64,000 nucleotides of DNA from Taklimakanibacter sp021828105 (GCA_021828105.1 JAKATG010000024.1:79976-143975); one strand, 5' to 3'; positions 55,859 to 64,000 are shown, counted from the first letter of the stretch. Program-made: numbers and translations. Notes: generated by a model not told the origin, from the sequence alone.

Positions 55859-57094
55859 ATGCGCGCGATTAATAGGCTGACCACAAAGCAAATAGAAGCT
55901 GTCAAAGAGCCCGGCCGGTATTCGGACGGAGGTAACCTCTATCTTGTCATCACCCGATTCGGCACGCGGCAGTGGATATTCCGCTATCGATGGCAGGGCA
56001 GGGAAAAGGAGGTTGGCTTAGGATCAGCGGCAACTGGTCGCGTTTCATTGGCTGGCGCGCGCAAAGCTGCTCAATCTGCAAGGGATGCTATGGCGGCTGG
56101 AAATGATCCGCAGATTCTCAAAAATGAGGCGAAGCGGTCAACCAATATGCGGCGCACCTTCGGTCAAGTGGTGGACGAATATTTAGCCACCATGGAGAAG
56201 GGCTGGAAAAACAAGAAGCATGGCAAACAATGGCGCTACTCACTGGAGAAGCTTGCCGCGCCGCTCGCCTCAAAGCCGGTCCATACGATCGAGGTCACCG
56301 ACGTGCTCTCGGTTCTGCGGCCACATTGGGAGCGCGTGCCCGAGACCGGTCGGCGCCTTCGGGGCCGAATAGAATCAGTCCTGAGCTTCGCGACCAGTCA
56401 CAAGTATCGGGTGGGCGAGAATCCAGCGCGGTGGAAAGACAATCTCAAGGGACTATTACCGAAGCACAAGCGTGGCTCGCGTGGCCATCATGCAGCCCTG
56501 CCCTATGATAAAATGCCCGAGTTCATGACCGAGCTGCGGAAGCGCCAGGTCGACAATGACACGCTGGCCGGTTACGCGCTCGAGCTGACGATATTGACCG
56601 CTCTGAGGACGAGCGAGGTGTTGCAGGGCAAGTATCCCGAGTTTGATTTGTCCAAGAGCCTTTGGACCGTGCCGGCCGAACGGATGAAGATGGGTGAAGA
56701 ACACCGTGTTCCCTTGTCACCGCGCAGTGTGGAAATTATACGAAAGCTTATGCAAACCCGATGGGGTGACTATCTTTTTCCTGGCAACGAAATTAACAAG
56801 CACCTCTCTGATATGTCCATGCTCATGCTACTTCGCCGTATGGGCTATAAGAACATTACAGTCCACGGCTTTCGATCGACATTCCGCGATTGGGCTGGCG
56901 AAACAACGAGCTTCCCCTTTGAAGTTTGCGAGCGAGCTCTTGCACACAAGACCGAAGACGAGACGCAGCGCGCGTATGCCCGCGGCGACCTGCTGGCGAA
57001 ACGCACGAAGCTCATGAATGCCTGGGCCAACTTCATAGAGCCCAAGGCAGGCAGCAATGTCATAGCGCTCGCTCAGGGCGCGAAGCAATGCTGA
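55859..57094 (+). CDS. Tyrosine integrase, P4 type
   Basis: Site-specific recombinase of 411 residues. The N-terminal DUF4102 domain (SDGGNLYLVITRFGTRQWIF at 22-41) precedes a core-binding domain and the catalytic domain: Arg250 (TALRTSE), a Lys near 277, His336 with Arg339 (HGFRSTFRDW), His363 and Tyr373 (QRAYARGD). All catalytic residues are present, so it should be active. It follows tRNA-Ser and marks the left end of the island. GC is visibly lower than in the core genes. The GA microsatellite begins 9 nt after its stop. Confidence 0.95.
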   Translation: MRAINRLTTKQIEAVKEPGRYSDGGNLYLVITRFGTRQWIFRYRWQGREKEVGLGSAATGRVSLAGARKAAQSARDAMAAGNDPQILKNEAKRSTNMRRTFGQVVDEYLATMEKGWKNKKHGKQWRYSLEKLAAPLASKPVHTIEVTDVLSVLRPHWERVPETGRRLRGRIESVLSFATSHKYRVGENPARWKDNLKGLLPKHKRGSRGHHAALPYDKMPEFMTELRKRQVDNDTLAGYALELTILTALRTSEVLQGKYPEFDLSKSLWTVPAERMKMGEEHRVPLSPRSVEIIRKLMQTRWGDYLFPGNEINKHLSDMSMLMLLRRMGYKNITVHGFRSTFRDWAGETTSFPFEVCERALAHKTEDETQRAYARGDLLAKRTKLMNAWANFIEPKAGSNVIALAQGAKQC

Positions 57095-57098
57095 GAGG

Positions 57099-57158
<60 letters not shown>

Positions 57159-57318
57159 CCTTGCTTCAAACATGGCAGCGATTTCGGTTCTTTGATTTAT
57201 ATTGATATTTTATCATCTGTGGGAAACCGCTAGGTCAGACAAGTAGGTACTTTGTGGCCTAGCCTACCGAGCTGCAAACAAGACCGCAAAAGGAAACTTA
57301 CTCATAGGTTGCTTGATC

Positions 57319-58110
57319 ATGCCCAAACCAAGGCGAATCAAGGCGCCTGGCACAGAGCGTGTCATGGTTCCTGACACCGAACTCCCACCCATCCGGAGCA
57401 TTTCAGATGGGAGTTTCAGCGCACTATGCCGGGACCACCATATTCCTGAATCAAAACGAGATTTGGTGAGGCACGCTCTCGATGACGCGGCTGCCTTTGC
57501 CGAGCAAATCCGTCAGGACCGCTCTCAACACCGGCCTCGTAGGCAAGATGCAGAGAAGTTTGATGCCTCAAGTGAGTGCTTCCATCAGATGGCGATTTGG
57601 TTTAGCAGTTTCGATACCCTATATCCGATAGGCCATTCGATTCAGGTAATCGAGTCTCTCGCTCAGCAGTTCCTTGACAGTGCAGCCGGTAAACATCTCG
57701 CGAAAGTACTGCAGAGGGATTTTGTTAGACCAATCCGCCGCAATAGGACCAATGCATCAAGAAGCGAGGCGCCCGTAGATATCGCAGTTCTGATTGCAGG
57801 CAATCCCGGCGATGTCCTTTCCAGACTAATGCTTGCCTTATCAGGGATGTGTGCTGAGGTTAGAGATCGCCTCAGCGATGTCGGCGGACCAGATCGGCTC
57901 GCTGTGGTGCCCTATCTCACTTATCAGATTGCCGGAATTTACTATGCAGCATTAAACAAGATTCCCGGCACCGGATGGACCGGACCGTTCCCCAGGTTCC
58001 TTGAGGCAGTATTCGACGGTATGGGGCTCAATAGCTATCCGTCTGGGCGCATGTTGCGCGACGTGGTTACGAGCTGGCGGCGCAGCCGAGACGAGACTTA
58101 TCCAGAATAA
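57319..58110 (+). CDS. Hypothetical protein (island gene)
   Basis: Protein of 263 residues, not recognised. It looks soluble and largely helical. Basic N-terminus (PKPRRIKAPGTERVM), a middle region with conserved-looking DAAAFAEQIRQDRSQ, and a C-terminal part DVLSRLMLALSGMCAEVRDRL and FPRFLEAVFDGMGLNSYPSG. No nucleic-acid-binding or catalytic motif was identified. The ATG at 57319 was preferred over a TTG two codons earlier; the ribosome site is weak. It stands between the integrase and the AlpA-like gene. Confidence 0.75.
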   Translation: MPKPRRIKAPGTERVMVPDTELPPIRSISDGSFSALCRDHHIPESKRDLVRHALDDAAAFAEQIRQDRSQHRPRRQDAEKFDASSECFHQMAIWFSSFDTLYPIGHSIQVIESLAQQFLDSAAGKHLAKVLQRDFVRPIRRNRTNASRSEAPVDIAVLIAGNPGDVLSRLMLALSGMCAEVRDRLSDVGGPDRLAVVPYLTYQIAGIYYAALNKIPGTGWTGPFPRFLEAVFDGMGLNSYPSGRMLRDVVTSWRRSRDETYPE

Positions 58111-58299
58111 CAGCTGTGAACTCGTTGTCGTCCGCGATCGAAACGTCACCTTCACATTCAGTTTGACCGCCGTTTGGGAGGCTAAGCCTCCGTTGCAACA
58201 TAAACCAAAGCAACGATGCCGACGTTATGTTGTAAACGATTGCGCGTTCTAGCTTTATCGTTCGTGGCAGGAATCAACCGAATGAACGGAGACATACAC

Positions 58300-58485
58300 A
58301 TGCGCCTGCTGCACACTATCGAGGAGATTGGCGACATCCTCCGCATCAAGAGAACGAAGACCTACGACCTTGTCAACGAGCATGAACTGACTCTTGTCAA
58401 GATCGGTAAGCGGAGTCTCATCACCGACGAGTCCCTAAAGGCTTACCTGGCAAAGATTACTGACGCCGCCAATGCTGCGCGCTGA
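58300..58485 (+). CDS. AlpA/excisionase-like helix-turn-helix protein
   Basis: Sixty-one residues with the pattern of excisionase-type HTH proteins: TIEEIGDILRIKRTKTYDLV followed by ELTLVKIGKRSLITDESLKAYL. The ATG at 58300 has GGAG 8 nt upstream; a Met 6 codons earlier is possible. It overlaps the primase-like gene by 14 nt. In P4-like elements such proteins regulate integrase expression or direct excision. Confidence 0.85.
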   Translation: MRLLHTIEEIGDILRIKRTKTYDLVNEHELTLVKIGKRSLITDESLKAYLAKITDAANAAR

Positions 58486-59329
58486 TGCAATCGCACGCGC
58501 CCTTGGCGGACGCAAGGTGGGCTCGCGCTGGATAGCACCTTGTCCAGCGCATCGCGATCATCAGCCGAGCCTTTCGCTCACCGATCTCGAGGGAAAAGTG
58601 CTCGTTCACTGTTTCGCCGGCTGTGCACAAAATGCTGTCATTGATGCGTTACGGCGCATGGGTCTCTGGAAAAGGCAAGCATTAGGCCCATCACATTGTT
58701 TTCGCCGGGCAGTTCCTGAACCTCTATTGCACCTGGATTTTTCTGAATCACCGGCGTACCGCATTTGGCAGTCGTCAGTGGTCGCGGAAGGGACGCTGGT
58801 AAAAACCTATCTCCGCACCCGCGGCATTGATTTTGTTGCCCATGGCTTGCGATTTCATCCTCGTCTGAAGCATCCGACAGGGACACTGTGGCCAGCGATG
58901 GTGGCGCTTGTTACCTGGGGTATCGACGGTTTTCCGATCGGAATTCATCGTACATTCCTCGCCCACGACGGGCATGGAAAAGCACCGATTGAACCCTCGA
59001 AGATGATGCTCGGTCCATGCCGCGGCGGTGCTGTGCGACTTGGCGAGCCGACCCACCTTTTGATGGTCGGCGAAGGCATAGAAACCTGTATGTCCGTCGT
59101 CCAGGCGACCCGTCTTCCCGTCTGGGCAGCTCTTTCAGCTTCAGGTCTACGAACAATCGAAATACCGAAGAACATCGAGGATCTTATTGTGCTTTCTGAC
59201 GGTGACTTGGCAGGTGAGACTGCGGCTCGCGCCTGCGCAGAGCGATGGACGTGTGAAGGTCGGAGAGTACGCATCGCCCGACCGCCAATAGGACAGGACT
59301 TCAACGACATTCTCATGCGCTCCCAATAA
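58472..59329 (+). CDS. Toprim/zinc-finger primase-like protein
   Basis: Protein of 285 residues. An N-terminal CHC2-like zinc site (Cys24, His27, Cys47, Cys51; CPAH and HCFAGC) is followed by a DUF7146-type region and a C-terminal toprim domain with Glu201 (VGEGIET) and the DxD at 243-245 (LSDGDLAGE). These are the catalytic residues of DnaG-type primases. The protein lacks a helicase domain; the next gene encodes an ATPase that could supply it. The two genes form the element's replication module (inference). Confidence 0.88.
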   Translation: MLRADAIARALGGRKVGSRWIAPCPAHRDHQPSLSLTDLEGKVLVHCFAGCAQNAVIDALRRMGLWKRQALGPSHCFRRAVPEPLLHLDFSESPAYRIWQSSVVAEGTLVKTYLRTRGIDFVAHGLRFHPRLKHPTGTLWPAMVALVTWGIDGFPIGIHRTFLAHDGHGKAPIEPSKMMLGPCRGGAVRLGEPTHLLMVGEGIETCMSVVQATRLPVWAALSASGLRTIEIPKNIEDLIVLSDGDLAGETAARACAERWTCEGRRVRIARPPIGQDFNDILMRSQ

Positions 59330-59349
59330 TCCAAATATGAGATGACAAC

Positions 59350-60900
59350 ATGAGCACGGAAGAACAATCCGTTGGCAAAAGCCTTATCAGGGAAGCCATC
59401 GACTCGTCGGAGGAGTTTCGCGACCCATTATTTGAGTTGATCAAGAGATCCGCGAGCGACCCCGGTCTTCCGTTCACCTCGACGAGCATCGATCTTCTTA
59501 TCCGAACCCGCCGCGACAATTTGGCTGAGTTTGAGAGGACTTGGGCGCAACTCAAGAAAAATGGCGTTCGGGTCAGTGAACTCAAGAAACTGATGAGCGG
59601 TGCGCACGACAATCCAAGTGTACGTCATTTGGCATTCGATTGGAAACCTGAAAACTCCTGGCTCAGTCGCGTAGATGGAGTTGCGCTTCTAGACGAACTC
59701 GTATCGTCTATCAAACGGTTCGTAGTTACCCCGAAGTATGCGCCAGAAGCGATGGCTCTATGGATCCTATTCGCACATTCTCTGAACGCTTTCTGCATCT
59801 GCCCACGGCTAGCCTTCGTGTCCCCCGAGAAGCGATGCGGTAAAACGACGGCTCTCTCTGTCATCCGGCAGTTAGTACCAAGGCCGCTCCCAGCATCCAA
59901 CATCACTCCGGCCGCCATTTTTCGTTCAATCGAAAGTTTTAGTCCGACTTTGATTATCGACGAAGCAGATACGTATCTTCGAGATAGCGATGCGCTTCGG
60001 GGCATTCTCAATTCCGGGCATAGTCGGTCGATGGCCTTCGTAATCCGGACCGTAGGGGACGATCACGAACCAAAGCACTTTAGCACCTGGGCGGCCATCG
60101 TTGTCGCGATGATTGGAACCCTGCCCGATACCTTAAGTGACCGCGCCATTGTTATCGAACTCCGGCGAAAAGGCGCAGAAGAAGTCGTCCAGCGTCTCCG
60201 AATTGATCGGCACGAGCCCTTTTCAGACATCCGTGCAAGGATCAAGCGATGGACTGAAGATTCCATGTCATCCCTTGAGGCTTGGGATGGTGAGGTACCT
60301 AAGACTTTGAACGATCGCGCAGCGGACAACTGGCGTCCGCTTCTCGCGATCGCCGATACTGCAGGAGGCAAGTGGCCGGAACTCGCGCGCGAGGTCGCCC
60401 AAGGATTGAACGGCTCTCGAGACGATGAATCCTTTGGCACACGCCTATTGGGCGATTTGTTCAATTTCTACCAGAATGTGGGGCAGGATCGCCTTAAGAC
60501 AGAGGACATCCTCAGTTACCTGATTTCCATGGAAGACCGTCCTTGGCCTGAGTGGCGGCAAGGCAAGCCGATTACGGCTAGGCAACTTGCAACATTGTTG
60601 AAGCCGTTTGGTATATTACCCAGGACTATTCGCTTCGACGATGGTGGGCCACTCAAAGGCTATCTCCGGAATGACTTCGACGATGCATTTTCACGGTACC
60701 TTTCCGCTACATCCGTAACATCGTTACAGTCCAATAACATCAAAGACATGGGCGGATCCCAATTCGTAACCGAGGCGCCCTCCGTTACGTGCAGCGGTCA
60801 CTCTAACGCATTGAAACAAGGCGAATGTTACGGTGTAACTGACCGGGACGTACCCTCATCCCCCGAACTCGGCAACAGGCGTCGGAGGGTTGTTATATGA
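59350..60900 (+). CDS. DUF3631 domain ATPase
   Basis: Protein of 516 residues. Walker A is SPEKRCGKTTAL (about 158-169) and Walker B LIIDEADTYL (201-210); the sequence around SDRAIVIELRRK belongs to the DUF3631 domain. DUF3631 follows primase or replicative helicase-like modules in phages and islands, suggesting an AAA+/helicase-like role in replication. The C-terminal 90 residues are low complexity. ATGA overlap with the next gene. Confidence 0.88.
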   Translation: MSTEEQSVGKSLIREAIDSSEEFRDPLFELIKRSASDPGLPFTSTSIDLLIRTRRDNLAEFERTWAQLKKNGVRVSELKKLMSGAHDNPSVRHLAFDWKPENSWLSRVDGVALLDELVSSIKRFVVTPKYAPEAMALWILFAHSLNAFCICPRLAFVSPEKRCGKTTALSVIRQLVPRPLPASNITPAAIFRSIESFSPTLIIDEADTYLRDSDALRGILNSGHSRSMAFVIRTVGDDHEPKHFSTWAAIVVAMIGTLPDTLSDRAIVIELRRKGAEEVVQRLRIDRHEPFSDIRARIKRWTEDSMSSLEAWDGEVPKTLNDRAADNWRPLLAIADTAGGKWPELAREVAQGLNGSRDDESFGTRLLGDLFNFYQNVGQDRLKTEDILSYLISMEDRPWPEWRQGKPITARQLATLLKPFGILPRTIRFDDGGPLKGYLRNDFDDAFSRYLSATSVTSLQSNNIKDMGGSQFVTEAPSVTCSGHSNALKQGECYGVTDRDVPSSPELGNRRRRVVI

Positions 60901-61448
60901 TCGCGTCCGCCGAGTTGATCAGGGAATTATCGAACCTTGGCATTCATCTTGAGCTTAGCGGTGGCCAACTTATCCTCGATGGCCCAGAAAAGCTGGTCAC
61001 AGACACCGTTATTGCGCGGATCCGCGCCAACAAACCGGAGATCATTGCTCATCTTCAAAAAACTTCTAAATGGACTCTCGGGGACTGGCGCGCTTGGTTC
61101 AATACGCGTGCCGCCATCGCTCATGGCTGTGGGTTTGAAGGCACTGACGCAGAGCTTTGTGCGTTCGAGGACTGCATCGATCGATGGCTCTCATGCCACC
61201 CACCAACGACAACAACGACCACCGACGGTATCTGCATACAATGCCGCTGCCAGGTTGACACTGCCGATCCCTCAATAATCAGAATCGCCGACATTGCCAA
61301 GGAGGGACGATTCCTGCACGCCGGCTGTGCTGCGCGCTGGCATAATCTTCGAAGATGGGAGGCTCGGCGAGCTCTGATTCAGTTATTGTTAGCTATCAAA
61401 GAGACAAAACCCGTTAACACCAAACGAAAGGATCTCGCCAATGGCTAG
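60897..61448 (+). CDS. Island protein with TubC-like N-terminal domain and Cys cluster
   Basis: Protein of 183 residues. The N-terminal 55 residues (LIRELSNLGIHLELSGGQL and LVTDTVIARIRANKPEIIAHL) match the TubC docking-domain fold, which also occurs in phage and island proteins. The C-terminal part has CIQCRCQVDTAD and a later HAGCAARWH, compatible with a zinc site. Overlaps both neighbours by a few bases, so it belongs to the replication operon. Function unknown. Confidence 0.75.
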   Translation: MIASAELIRELSNLGIHLELSGGQLILDGPEKLVTDTVIARIRANKPEIIAHLQKTSKWTLGDWRAWFNTRAAIAHGCGFEGTDAELCAFEDCIDRWLSCHPPTTTTTTDGICIQCRCQVDTADPSIIRIADIAKEGRFLHAGCAARWHNLRRWEARRALIQLLLAIKETKPVNTKRKDLANG

Positions 61449-61743
61449 AGGCGGTAAGCGTCCGGGAGCCGGGCGAAAGCGCGGCTCAATGAATCGTAGA
61501 ACAAGAACGGTTGTCGCCCAAGCCGAGGCGACCGGGGCAATGCCGCTGGAACTCATGCTGAAGATTATGAGGGATGAGACGGCTGATCTTCAAACGCGGA
61601 TGGACATGGCCAAGGCAGCGGCGCCATATTTTCATCCCAAACTTTCGTCCATCGAGTACAGGGCGCCGGACTATGACTTGACCAAACTTACAGATGATGA
61701 GTTGAAGGAGTTTGCAAGGCTCGTCCAGCTAGCTTTAAGCTAA
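61441..61743 (+). CDS. Small basic protein, possible terminase small subunit-like
   Basis: One hundred residues. The N-terminal MARGGKRPGAGRKRGSMNRR is a basic, DNA-binding-type start often seen in phage terminase small subunits and related proteins; the rest is helical (ADLQTRMDMAKAAAPYFHPKL). It overlaps the preceding gene by 8 nt. A packaging role is plausible but not demonstrated. Confidence 0.65.
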   Translation: MARGGKRPGAGRKRGSMNRRTRTVVAQAEATGAMPLELMLKIMRDETADLQTRMDMAKAAAPYFHPKLSSIEYRAPDYDLTKLTDDELKEFARLVQLALS

Positions 61744-61808
61744 TCATGGTGCCGGTTGGCGGACGGGCTAGGAGCCCACTTTCACGGCTAAGTAGTTGCA
61801 ATAACTGG

Positions 61809-62125
61809 ATGCACCTTGGAAAACCCGTTTCCTATCCCCGCAATTATCCCATCGAGATCTTGTACCCGACGGAGCCCGCCAAGCTCAACGGCATCGATCC
61901 CAAGGCCTAAGCGTGTTCTCCAAAAGGACCCCGCGAGTGGCGAGAAGAATACGAAGATTGGGAGTTTCCGCCAAAGCCCAAATGCGCTGGAAAACATACA
62001 ATCGCTTGGACGAGAAGGCACAGGCCTACGAGAAGGCTGCGGATGACGAGTTGCTATGGCGAGTGCGCCGGCTGCTCCTGCCGGGGGAAGGCATAGGCGG
62101 CTTGATGGATCGGATTTTGAAGTAA
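61809..62125 (+). pseudogene. Decayed hypothetical gene with stop and frameshift
   Basis: A frame from ATG 61809 reads YPRNYPIEILYPTEPAKLNG and stops at 61910. In the same frame after the stop, coding-like sequence continues (GPREWREEYEDWEFPPKPK) and then, near 61982, shifts to another frame reading RWKTYNRLDEKAQAYEKAAD until 62125. Taken together this looks like one former protein broken by a stop and a small deletion. It is unrecognised, but the conserved-looking composition argues against chance. Confidence 0.5.
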
Positions 62126-62145
62126 GACTGTCAGCGCTATCCAGT

Positions 62146-62208
62146 GGAGTTTTTCGAAGCAACACGCGCGCGTGAGAATGGGAGTTTTTTCAGCAATACA
62201 CGCGCGTG
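62146..62208. repeat. Two iterated units ending in GC-rich palindromes
   Basis: GGAGTTTTT followed by a CAACACGCGCGCGTG block at 62146-62174, and GGAGTTTTTT followed by CAATACACGCGCGTG at 62181-62208, spaced 35 nt. Each unit ends in a palindrome (CACGCGCGCGTG or CACGCGCGTG). A third partial GTACGCGCGC copy follows at about 62257. Iterated short repeats next to a replication module suggest an iteron-like origin, or a regulator binding site. They lie in a non-coding stretch (62126-62445). Confidence 0.55.
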
Positions 62209-62445
62209 CGCGATCCGAAGTTCTTGGAAACTTGCAAATGAGGGCTTTGTTACCAGTACGCGCGCAGGGTGTCACGCCTGGAAAGTCCGGACGCTGTTTT
62301 CGGCGCAGCAAGCCAACTCACGTGCGAGCGCATGGCGGAAATCCGCCGACGTTTTAGCAAAAAATGCATCACACCGGTTGGGGCTTGCAAGGACTGACAT
62401 GTCGTGTTGGACTGGAAAGCGGGGGGGTTGACGGGGCGGACTACG

Positions 62446-62505
62446 ATGGATGCTCAAGTTCCTCAATCGATTCGGATGTACAATCTTTCGTGGGGCCTGC
62501 GATGA
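62446..62505 (+). CDS. Possible 19-residue leader peptide before the dioxygenase gene
   Basis: A small frame from ATG 62446 ends with a TGA that overlaps the ATG of the dioxygenase (ATGA at 62502-62505). It could provide translational coupling, since no good ribosome site precedes the larger gene. No conserved sequence recognised. Confidence 0.25.
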   Translation: MDAQVPQSIRMYNLSWGLR

Positions 62506-63137
62506 GTTCAGCGCCTTATCCAATCGAGTACTGGTCGGCGTTGACATATCGACCGCCGGCCTCACCCGTTGAGCTCGCGCTAAAAGTGCTAGGTGAGCGG
62601 CTGGATTCAATTGTTCAGACCAAAGTTTTGACACCTCGGGCTAGTGCAGAAGCGCGACCGAACTCGCTGTCCAGCCGTTATGGACTTCGAGAGCACCCTC
62701 CACACACTGACGGAGCGCACTCGTTCCGTCCGCCACGATATCTAATCTTCTGGATGGACGCGATTGATGCTACCCACACCCCAACCCAACTCAGGAAATT
62801 TGATCTGTCGGCGCTCGAACCGACTTTCCGCGAGCAATTCCAAAGGAGCATTTGGCTCGTTCGGATACGCAGTGGGCATTACGTTTATGTAAAGCCGATA
62901 TCGGAAAATGGGCTTCATATTGCGTGGGATCCAGGGTGTTTTCAAAAGGACGTTACAGGAGCACTTAGGAAAGAGGTCGTCGAAGAGCATCTTTCAAAGC
63001 TTGCTTCGGAAGATTTCCATTGGGAGGCCGGCCGTGTGCTAGTTGTTAATAACCGGCGAACGCTGCACTCTCGAGCGCGGGTGCAACGCCCAGAAAAATA
63101 TTCACTGCGGTATCTCAACCGCGCCCTTGTTCCGTGA
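62502..63137 (+). CDS. TauD/TfdA-like Fe(II)/2-oxoglutarate oxygenase
   Basis: Protein of 211 residues. The iron-binding facial triad is suggested by His68 and Asp70 (HPPHTDGAH) and His189 (RTLHSRARV), followed by Arg207 (RYLNR) for 2-oxoglutarate. It is shorter than typical TauD proteins and lacks part of the N-terminal region, or belongs to a small subgroup. The start could be further upstream in the same frame (62364), but that part has no conserved features. Substrate unknown. Confidence 0.65.
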   Translation: MSSAPYPIEYWSALTYRPPASPVELALKVLGERLDSIVQTKVLTPRASAEARPNSLSSRYGLREHPPHTDGAHSFRPPRYLIFWMDAIDATHTPTQLRKFDLSALEPTFREQFQRSIWLVRIRSGHYVYVKPISENGLHIAWDPGCFQKDVTGALRKEVVEEHLSKLASEDFHWEAGRVLVVNNRRTLHSRARVQRPEKYSLRYLNRALVP

Positions 63138-63144
63138 GGGTTCA

Positions 63145-64000
63145 ATGCAGTGGAACTCTACTTACCTACTTAATAAGTCGAAACTATTTGCCAAGTACGC
63201 CCGAGACACTGACAGAAGTTCGGGACTCTACGGACTATGGAGCTCTCTTTATCTAGAGCTATTGGCAAGGGCTGCATTGGCGAAAATACATCCAAGCCTC
63301 CTCGCCGATCCTCAGGATGGAAAGAGCTTCTTGTATGGCTTCGGCGTTGAAAAGAAGGACCCCGCGAGCATTGCGGCTAAAATTCTCTATCAACGGTGTA
63401 CGGACCTAGTTTCCGGTTTCGATGAGCAGGCGCTGTCTCACTGCTTGCTTATGGCGCGTGCGAGAAACATTGAGGTGCACACGGGAGAAGCCTCCTTTGA
63501 AACAATGACGCATAACCGTTGGCAGTCTGAACAATACCGGGTAGTAACAATCTTAGCGGACTTTCTGAATGCAGAGGTTACTGATTTTTTTGAGCGAGAT
63601 GAGGCGGAAGAGCTCGAAGATCGTCTCAAAAACATGAATAAGGAAGTTGAAGGGCGGGCGAAGGATGACCTGAGAAAGCACCGAGAGTGGTTCAATAGCC
63701 TCTCCGCGAAGGATCAGACCGACGCTAGAGAATATGCGCAGAAGGAGATTGCCGCCCTTATACGGACTGAAGCAAACTATGCAAAGCAAGGATGTCCTGC
63801 ATGTGGGTCTGAGGGTGTGCTGCTAGGGGAGAAGATTTTGGGCATTAAAGTCACCATCGATGGCGAGATGCTAATCCAAAAGACTTCAGTTGCATCAAAA
63901 AAGTTCATCTGCAAAGCCTGTAAGCTGGATCTAAGTCGTGAGTATCTGACTGCCGTGCAACTGCCGGCAAGCTTTACGGTGTCCACCGAAGTTGACCCCA
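63145..64000 (+). CDS. HEPN-like protein with C-terminal zinc ribbon (3' end outside window)
   Basis: An open frame from the ATG at 63145 runs to the window edge without a stop, 285 residues so far. The N-terminal helical part (LELLARAALAKIHPSLLADP) leads to RNIEVH at 107-112, an RNxxxH motif typical of HEPN RNases, followed by TGEASF. A charged coiled-coil region (150-200) precedes two CxxC pairs (Cys217/Cys220 and Cys256/Cys259), a probable zinc ribbon. It starts 8 nt after the dioxygenase. HEPN proteins often act in RNA-cleaving defence; partners may lie beyond the edge. Confidence 0.7.
   Translation, partial: MQWNSTYLLNKSKLFAKYARDTDRSSGLYGLWSSLYLELLARAALAKIHPSLLADPQDGKSFLYGFGVEKKDPASIAAKILYQRCTDLVSGFDEQALSHCLLMARARNIEVHTGEASFETMTHNRWQSEQYRVVTILADFLNAEVTDFFERDEAEELEDRLKNMNKEVEGRAKDDLRKHREWFNSLSAKDQTDAREYAQKEIAALIRTEANYAKQGCPACGSEGVLLGEKILGIKVTIDGEMLIQKTSVASKKFICKACKLDLSREYLTAVQLPASFTVSTEVDP

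Overview
The window looks like chromosomal DNA of an alphaproteobacterium, most probably Hyphomicrobiales. The evidence is high GC with matching codon use, a class I lysyl-tRNA synthetase, a cpa/tad pilus cluster, a ligase-associated Lhr helicase with its PdeM partner, a PodJ-like polarity protein, a CycM-like anchored cytochrome c, and TTAA-N7-TTAA-like sites near the pilus genes. From about 55.7 kb a lower-GC accessory island begins behind a tRNA-Ser gene and runs off the right edge.

Left part (1-7.1 kb): an amino-acid ABC transporter (partial permease, ATPase) and pxpA on the + strand face a minus-strand series: RraA-like protein, FAD oxidoreductase, GntR/FCD regulator, SDR dehydrogenase, pxpB, pxpC. 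Together they suggest uptake of a 5-oxoproline-like compound and its conversion to glutamate. Related TATCCA-containing inverted repeats lie 26-28 nt upstream of three of the minus-strand start codons and look like operators of the GntR protein.

Middle (7.2-45.3 kb) is mostly core genome: META-domain protein, solute-binding protein, pyrD, DUF952, an S24 regulator, a FecR-domain protein with a small exported protein before it, class I LysRS, aldo/keto reductase, dienelactone hydrolase, a DinG-type helicase overlapping an alkyltransferase and an amidohydrolase, MATE transporter, lhr-pdeM, a DUF3429 gene with a probable 5' frameshift, PodJ-like protein, MerR regulator, nudC, pheA, kdsB, cytochrome c, a yej-type peptide/microcin C importer with two tandem binding proteins, ghrA, an NlpC/P60 peptidase with a small winged-helix protein, and an M17 aminopeptidase.

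Pilus region (45.4-55.1 kb): tadD on the + strand, and on the minus strand two nearly identical Flp pilins, cpaA, cpaB, cpaC, an unusually short cpaD, cpaE, cpaF, tadB and tadC. The pilins have their own terminator.

Island (55.6-64.0 kb): tRNA-Ser(GGA), a P4-type tyrosine integrase, a 55-nt GA microsatellite directly behind it, an unknown gene, an AlpA/excisionase-like HTH protein, a toprim/zinc primase-like protein, a DUF3631 ATPase, a TubC-like N-terminal domain protein and a small basic protein, the last five overlapping or tightly packed. Then come a decayed gene, a short GC-rich iterated repeat, a TauD-like 2-oxoglutarate oxygenase, and an incomplete gene at the edge with an RNxxxH (HEPN-like) motif and a C-terminal zinc ribbon. 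This layout resembles a satellite-like or replicating integrative element carrying cargo. The HEPN/zinc-ribbon protein, possibly part of a defence system continuing beyond the window, is the most interesting lead.
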